Source: Paenibacillus humicus NBRC 102415 | GTDB taxonomy: Bacteria > Bacillota > Bacilli > Paenibacillales > Paenibacillaceae | NCBI RefSeq assembly: GCF_004000905.1 | Contig: NZ_BIMD01000005.1 | Span: forward strand, 1-64,000 | Direction of reading: 5' to 3' | DNA: 64,000 nucleotides | Shown here: positions 59,658 to 64,000 of the stretch, piece after piece | How positions within the stretch are numbered: the stretch's first letter is position 1 | Layout: the number at the start of each line of letters is the position of its first letter | Made by a program: the position numbers and the translations under genes | The notes under the pieces: generated by a model | Told to the model about the DNA's origin: nothing | What the model saw: the letters and a program-made list of their open reading frames with translations, nothing else | Database searches by the model: none

Positions 59658-60817
59658 CCCTCGCAAGCCGGCACGGGCAGCTCCGCCTCCATGCCGAGCA
59701 CCCGGTAATAGATCTTCTCGTATTCGCGCGTGATCCGTTCATTGCAGAATTCTCCGTAAGCGCGCTTGATGCACGCGCTGCGGAACTGATTGTACATGGA
59801 CGGATTCGTCAGCAGCCTCGCCGCATTGCGCGCCATATCGGCCGTGTCGCCGATCGGCGACAGGAAGCCGGTCTCTCCATGCGAGACGAGCTCGGGAATG
59901 CCGCCTGCCGTGGACCCGATCGTCGGAACTCCGCAGCCCATCGCTTCAAGCGCGACTAGCCCGAAGCTTTCCTTCTCGGATGGAAGCAGCATGAGGTCCG
60001 CCAGGGAAATGACTTCGGCCACGTCCTCCTGCTTGCCGAGGAAATGCACCCGGTTTTCCAAGCCCATTTCGCGGATTTGGCACTGGATGCGCGACAGCTC
60101 GGGTCCTTCTCCAACGAGCAGCAGCTTGGAAGGGACATGCTCCGATACCCGGCGGAAGATGTCGATGACATCGCCGACCCGCTTGACCGGACGGAAGTTG
60201 GAAATATGCATCAGGATTTTCTCGTCCGGCGCGGCGTAATCCCCTCTCCGGCTGGATGTATCCCGAGGATAATAGACTCTTTTGTCCACGAAATTGTAGG
60301 TCAAGTCGATTGGAGTCGTAATATCCAGAAGCTCCCTCGTCTCGCGGATCAGATCCTGGGAGACGGCCGTCACCGCGTCGCTCTCGTGAATGGCGAGACG
60401 GATCAGGTCCTTCAGCGACTCGTCCTGCGCCAGCACTGTAATGTCGGTGCCATGGAGCGTCGTCACCGTTTTCAGGCCTTTGCCGTGAATCTGCTTGGCC
60501 AGAAACGCGCATACGGCATGTGGAATCGCATAGTGGACATGCAGGATGTCGAGCTTCTGCATCTCCGCGACCTGAGCCATCTTGCTGGCGAGGCTGAGAT
60601 CGTAGGGAGGATAGCGGAAGACGTAATAGTTGTTGACCTCGACCTCGTGAAAGAAAATATTTTTGTGGAATTGGCCCAGCCGGAAAGGAATGCTGTGCGT
60701 GATGAAATGGATTTCATGTCCGTTCTCGGCCAGCAGCTTGCCGAGCTCGGTCGCGACTACGCCCGATCCGCCTAGGGTCGGGTAGCAGGTAATCCCGATT
60801 TTCAGTTTTCTGGTCAT
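59654..60817 (-). CDS. bshA: N-acetyl-alpha-D-glucosaminyl L-malate synthase (bacillithiol)
   Basis: GT4 glycosyltransferase for the first bacillithiol step. 387 residues: KIGITCYPTLGGSGVVATELGKLLAENGHEIHFIT, LHVHYAIPHAVCAFLAKQ, VTTLHGTDITVLAQD, HISNFRPVKRVGDVIDIF and the C-terminal donor site EKESFGLVALEAMGCGVPTIGSTAGGIPE. Followed by cca, preceded 64 bp upstream by bshB1. Confidence 0.96.
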   Translation of the reverse strand: MTRKLKIGITCYPTLGGSGVVATELGKLLAENGHEIHFITHSIPFRLGQFHKNIFFHEVEVNNYYVFRYPPYDLSLASKMAQVAEMQKLDILHVHYAIPHAVCAFLAKQIHGKGLKTVTTLHGTDITVLAQDESLKDLIRLAIHESDAVTAVSQDLIRETRELLDITTPIDLTYNFVDKRVYYPRDTSSRRGDYAAPDEKILMHISNFRPVKRVGDVIDIFRRVSEHVPSKLLLVGEGPELSRIQCQIREMGLENRVHFLGKQEDVAEVISLADLMLLPSEKESFGLVALEAMGCGVPTIGSTAGGIPELVSHGETGFLSPIGDTADMARNAARLLTNPSMYNQFRSACIKRAYGEFCNERITREYEKIYYRVLGMEAELPVPACEG

Positions 60818-60881
60818 GTGGGTTCCTCCCGCTCGTGGCGCTCTGCTTCCATATGTATTCCCCTTGACGGGGCTTTAGGCA

Positions 60882-61592
60882 TCAGCCGATAAAATACGAC
60901 ACCGGATGAGGCTTCTTGAGCGCAAAGCCTTCCGCATGGGAAAAGCCCGCAGCTTGTCCGGTCAAGTAGTCGCGATATTCGACCCGCTTGACATAGCCTT
61001 GAGTCAATGGCGTGTCCACCCTGCCGTCGCCTGCTGCTGCCGGGGCGAACTGCGATTCGTACGCCGACAGCGCTTCGAGCTTGCGGCCGATGAAGCTGCT
61101 GATGTCCACGGTCAAGGCGATGTCGCGCTGGTCGTTGATGTAATAAAAAACAAGCTGCTCCACGTTGACCGGCTCCAGGTCCGAATCCGGCAAATAACGT
61201 CTCAGCTTGGCGTTGAATACCGCTTCTTCGACCATGGCGCTGGCCGCGTTGTGATCCGGATGGCGGTCCTGCCAATAGGGAGCGAACACGATTCTGGGCT
61301 TGCGCAGCCTGATTTCCTTGGTGATGGCAGCCAGCTGGGATGCATCCCCCGTCAGGCCGCGGTCGGGAAGGCCCAGGCAGCTGCGGACGGTCAGGCCGAG
61401 TATTCCGGCGGCAGTCTCGGCTTCCTGCTTGCGCAGCTCGACGTTTCCGTTGGAGCTCATCTCCGATTCCGTCAAATCGCAGATTCCGACCGTCATTCCG
61501 GCATCGGTATGCTTCAGGATCGTGCCGCCCATGCCGATCTCCGCATCGTCCGCATGGGCGCCGAAGACGAGGATGTCTGTCTGCTGTCTCAT
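60882..61592 (-). CDS. bshB1: N-acetyl-alpha-D-glucosaminyl L-malate deacetylase (bacillithiol)
   Basis: Zinc LmbE-family deacetylase, second bacillithiol step. 236 residues with VFGAHADDAEIGMGGT (H-x-D-D zinc motif), FAPYWQDRHPDHNAASAMVEEA and the family C-terminus YVKRVEYRDYLTGQAAGFSHAEGFALKKP. It ends before bshA and starts 4 bp after mgsA, so all are one transcript. Confidence 0.95.
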   Translation of the reverse strand: MRQQTDILVFGAHADDAEIGMGGTILKHTDAGMTVGICDLTESEMSSNGNVELRKQEAETAAGILGLTVRSCLGLPDRGLTGDASQLAAITKEIRLRKPRIVFAPYWQDRHPDHNAASAMVEEAVFNAKLRRYLPDSDLEPVNVEQLVFYYINDQRDIALTVDISSFIGRKLEALSAYESQFAPAAAGDGRVDTPLTQGYVKRVEYRDYLTGQAAGFSHAEGFALKKPHPVSYFIG

Positions 61593-61596
61593 CCTC

Positions 61597-62010
61597 TTAC
61601 TCCGGCTTGTATTTGTGGACCAGCTCGCGCCAAGCGAAGTCCCCCCGCTGCATCGCCTTGACGAGCAGCTCCGCGGTCGCGATATTGGTCGCTACCGGTA
61701 TGCCCTGGACATCGCAGAGGCGCAGCAGGGCGATGATATCCGGTTCATGCGGCTGGGCCATGAGCGGATCCCGCAGGAAAATGATGAGATCGAGCTCGTC
61801 CTGGGCGACGAGCGCTCCGATCTGCTGGTCGCCGCCGAGCGGACCGGACATATAGCGGTGGATGTTGAGGGATGTCTTCTCCATAATGCGCGAGCCTGTC
61901 GTGCCGGTCGAATACAGCTTGCTGCCGGCGAAAGCTTCCTCGTAAGCGGTGACGAAGTTGACCATCTCGTCTTTTTTGCGGTCATGCGCGATAAATGCAA
62001 TGCTAAGCAT
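61597..62010 (-). CDS. mgsA: Methylglyoxal synthase
   Basis: Converts dihydroxyacetone phosphate to methylglyoxal; bacillithiol made by its neighbours helps to detoxify that product. 137 residues: [73 protein letters not shown] (catalytic Asp in GGDQ). Start ATG 62010 behind AAGGAG; 29 extra in-frame codons run back into dapB. Confidence 0.95.
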   Translation of the reverse strand: MLSIAFIAHDRKKDEMVNFVTAYEEAFAGSKLYSTGTTGSRIMEKTSLNIHRYMSGPLGGDQQIGALVAQDELDLIIFLRDPLMAQPHEPDIIALLRLCDVQGIPVATNIATAELLVKAMQRGDFAWRELVHKYKPE

Positions 62011-62053
62011 CGCTCTCACTCCTTCATGTATCGATGCGTTTGTTGTGCGGCTG

Positions 62054-62860
62054 TCATGGCTCCATGATATGTTCGAAACCATAGATGAGGCCTTCATATG
62101 TCATCACTTTCTTGATCGCATGGGCGACGCCAGGCATATAGCCGGCTCTGTCATAGGAATCATGGCGGATCTTGAGCGTCTGTCCGAACGCTCCGAAGAC
62201 GACCTCCTGCTGGGCGAACACGCCGGGCAGCCTCACGCTGTGGATTCTGAAGCCGTCGTAGTAGCCGCCGCGGGCGCCCTCGATCGTCTCTTCCTCGCGA
62301 GGATTGCCTTGCTTCAGCTCGCGCCGCGCCTCGGAGATAAGCTCGGCCGTCTTGATGGAAGTGCCGGAGGGGGCGTCCAGCTTCTGGTCCCCATGGTATT
62401 CGATGATTTCAAGATGGGGAAAATGTTTGGAAGCTTCCGCGGCGAATTTCATCATCAGAATCGCCCCGATGGAGAAATTCGGCGCGATCAGCCCGCCGAT
62501 TCCCTGCTGCTTGCACAGCTCGTCCAGCTCGGCGATCTGCTGCGGGGTAAAGCCTGTCACGCCGGCGACGGGCCGGATTCCGCGCGTTACGGCTTCCAGA
62601 GTGTTGGAGTAAGCGGACTGCGGCACGGTGAAATCGACGAGAACGTCGATTTCACCGCTGTCCAGCATCGCCTCCAGCGATGGAGACACCGTCACGCCGC
62701 ATGGCTCGAGACCGACAAGGCGGCCCGCGTCGACAGCCCCGGCCGACGGGGACATGGCGCCTGTCAGCCGAAAGCTTTCATCCTGCAGCGCCAGCTTGAC
62801 GACCTCTCTGCCCATTCTTCCGGAAGCGCCGGCTACCGCGACTTTGATAGGAGTATTCAT
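62054..62860 (-). CDS. dapB: 4-hydroxy-tetrahydrodipicolinate reductase
   Basis: Lysine/diaminopimelate pathway enzyme, 268 residues. NAD(P) motif [33 protein letters not shown] and the substrate site [25 protein letters not shown] with the catalytic His. It precedes mgsA as in Bacillus. Confidence 0.96.
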   Translation of the reverse strand: MNTPIKVAVAGASGRMGREVVKLALQDESFRLTGAMSPSAGAVDAGRLVGLEPCGVTVSPSLEAMLDSGEIDVLVDFTVPQSAYSNTLEAVTRGIRPVAGVTGFTPQQIAELDELCKQQGIGGLIAPNFSIGAILMMKFAAEASKHFPHLEIIEYHGDQKLDAPSGTSIKTAELISEARRELKQGNPREEETIEGARGGYYDGFRIHSVRLPGVFAQQEVVFGAFGQTLKIRHDSYDRAGYMPGVAHAIKKVMTYEGLIYGFEHIMEP

Positions 62861-62905
62861 GATATCGATCCCCTCGAGTTAAATAGTCGGATTGCTCCAT
62901 ACCGT

Positions 62906-63424
62906 TCAGCGCGGCTTGTTCGTCGGCTTGATCGCCCGGTTCAGCTTGCGCAGAAGAATGCGGGCTTCCTCAGAGGAAGGATCCAGCCTGCATGCTTCCA
63001 TTACGCAATCTTTTGCATCCTGGAGCCGATTGAGCACGTAATAGCATTGTCCCGCCGCGAGGCTGGCCTCGGCGTTGAGCGGATCCAGCAGCCGGGCCTC
63101 CTGGGCGAATAGAAGAGCCTCGGAGGCATTGGCAGGGCCGGCCGCCAGCAGCAGCTTGGCATCCGAGACGAGCCTGCGGGAGTCCACGACATCCAGATGG
63201 AATCGGTACTCCGCATGGCCCGGATCCAGCTCGCTGGCAAGCTTGGCATGATGAAGGGCGAGCTCCCATCTGCCGCTGCGCGTGCAGGAGACGGAGCATT
63301 TATAATGAAAAGACGCATTGTCAGGCTCCAGGTCGATTGCTTGCCGGAACCATCCGATCGCGCCGTCGAAGTCGCCGCCGAGTATGGATTCGTATGCTTT
63401 CTTGATGCAGCTTTCCCCGTCCAT
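62906..63424 (-). CDS. TPR-repeat protein, 172 aa
   Basis: All-helical with TPR units: AYESILGGDFDGAIGWFRQAIDLEPDNASFHYKCSVSCTRSGRWELALHHAKLASELDPGHAEYRF and ALLFAQEARLLDPLNAEASLAAGQCYYVLNRLQDAKDCVMEACRLDPSSEEA. No membrane segment. It sits between the MazG-like gene and dapB, as YpiA-type or hypothetical TPR genes do in relatives. A protein-interaction role is likely; partner unknown. Confidence 0.8.
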   Translation of the reverse strand: MDGESCIKKAYESILGGDFDGAIGWFRQAIDLEPDNASFHYKCSVSCTRSGRWELALHHAKLASELDPGHAEYRFHLDVVDSRRLVSDAKLLLAAGPANASEALLFAQEARLLDPLNAEASLAAGQCYYVLNRLQDAKDCVMEACRLDPSSEEARILLRKLNRAIKPTNKPR

Positions 63425-63474
63425 CCGCCCACCTTCCTTCTCAGAGGATGATGGTACAGCATATGCCCGGAGCT

Positions 63475-63813
63475 TTATTGCGGTTCGCCGTTTTTGCGGG
63501 TCCAGCGGTCCGCGTCCCTCGTATTGAACTTGTGCATGACGGCATCATGCGCCTTCGTCAGATCGATGTTCAGCGAATTGGCGAAGCAATTGAGGATGAA
63601 AAGGATGTCCCCCAGCTCCATCTCGACGGAATTGTCCGCCTCGTCCGGCTTCTTGGGCTTCTCTCCGTACGTATGGTTGATTTCTCTCGCCAGCTCGCCG
63701 CATTCTTCCGTGAGTCTGGCCATGAGGGACAAGGGGCTGAAGTAGCCTTCCTTGAACTGGCTTATGTAATCGTCGACTTCCCGCTGGATGGCGGCAAGAG
63801 ATTTTTCGCTCAT
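63475..63813 (-). CDS. MazG-like nucleotide pyrophosphohydrolase (YpjD type), 112 aa
   Basis: Residues 27-80 hold the MazG fold signature with EECGELAREINHTYG and VEMELGDILFILNCFAN, giving the E-x2-E...E-x2-D metal cluster. Such proteins hydrolyse dNTPs or aberrant nucleotides; in Bacillus ypjD precedes dapB as here. Start ATG 63813, nine bases after GAAGGG; a TTG two codons earlier is less likely. A minus-strand TTGTGT-N17-TAACAT near 63850-63880 may be its promoter. Confidence 0.88.
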   Translation of the reverse strand: MSEKSLAAIQREVDDYISQFKEGYFSPLSLMARLTEECGELAREINHTYGEKPKKPDEADNSVEMELGDILFILNCFANSLNIDLTKAHDAVMHKFNTRDADRWTRKNGEPQ

Positions 63814-63951
63814 GGACAAGTTCCCTTCTTTGCAAGGTATCTTTACCTATGTTATCCTAAAGCAGTTTTGAACACAATATTTAAGCCCCTGCCCATTAAC
63901 GGCTCGCGCCCATGGCAGGCAAGCCAAGCGATTTTCAAGGAGAAACCGTCT

Positions 63952-64000
63952 ATGTCCAAATTGTCCAAGATTCAATGGAACTACATTTATCGCACGATCT
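63952..64000 (+). CDS. Start of a plus-strand gene, possibly a YitT-family membrane protein
   Basis: ATG 63952 is eight bases after AAGGAG and opens MSKLSKIQWNYIYRTI before the window ends. Only 16 residues are visible. The amphipathic start and the position next to a ypjD-like gene suggest the YitT/YpjC family, but this is a guess from gene order. Confidence 0.4.
   Translation, partial: MSKLSKIQWNYIYRTI

Overview
The window reads as chromosomal DNA of a GC-rich member of the Bacillales, most likely Paenibacillus or a close relative such as Cohnella. The grounds are the bacillithiol genes bshA and bshB1, the run dapB-mgsA-bshB1-bshA-cca-birA-panBCD-dinG-ypmB that Bacillus also has in this order, DnaD, Rex, a proline T-box, an S-layer-homology protein and the use of ATG, GTG and TTG starts behind AGGAGG-type ribosome sites. 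No rRNA, tRNA, CRISPR array, prophage or intact insertion sequence was seen.

Region 1 (1-10.5 kb, all minus strand): a partial dynamin-like GTPase, nth with a small partner gene, and an envelope block made of an SLH protein, a GerMN lipoprotein and two paralogous N-acetylmuramoyl-L-alanine amidases. Both amidases carry the same ECF-sigma-like promoter (GCAAC-N16-CGTCTA). An EEP-family hydrolase follows. Region 2 (10.5-16.9 kb): a YedE/TusA sulfur (or selenium) uptake pair, leuCD with a divergent LysR gene, a nitrilase-family amidase and a small secreted protein. Region 3 (17-25.8 kb, plus strand): mtnE, a proline T-box, proB, a 945-bp repeat-rich gap, then proA-proC-mtnW-mtnX-mtnB. Proline synthesis and methionine salvage are interleaved here.

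Region 4 (25.8-41 kb) is accessory: TetR with a frameshifted FAD monooxygenase, a three-gene cluster of ECF sigma factor fused to a C39/BtrH-like domain, a solute-binding-protein homologue without signal peptide and an acetyltransferase-like protein, then MocR/EamA, sugar isomerases and a dehydrogenase with an AraC regulator, a MerR-methyltransferase fusion and a LURP-one protein. Region 5 (41-64 kb, nearly all minus strand) is housekeeping: ferritin, DUF1450, dnaD-asnS-ackA-hbd, an FtsH-like protease with a membrane partner, ypmB-mtaD-rex-dinG, panBCD, birA-cca-bshA-bshB1-mgsA-dapB and a MazG-like gene. Many neighbours overlap by ATGA, which suggests translational coupling.

The strongest leads for something undescribed are the ECF-fusion cluster (28.2-31.9 kb), the panBCD leader with a promoter, a short open frame and an intrinsic terminator (57.0-57.3 kb), and the tandem repeat inside the proBA operon (19.7-20.6 kb). 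All calls come from reading sequence and translations; no database search was run.
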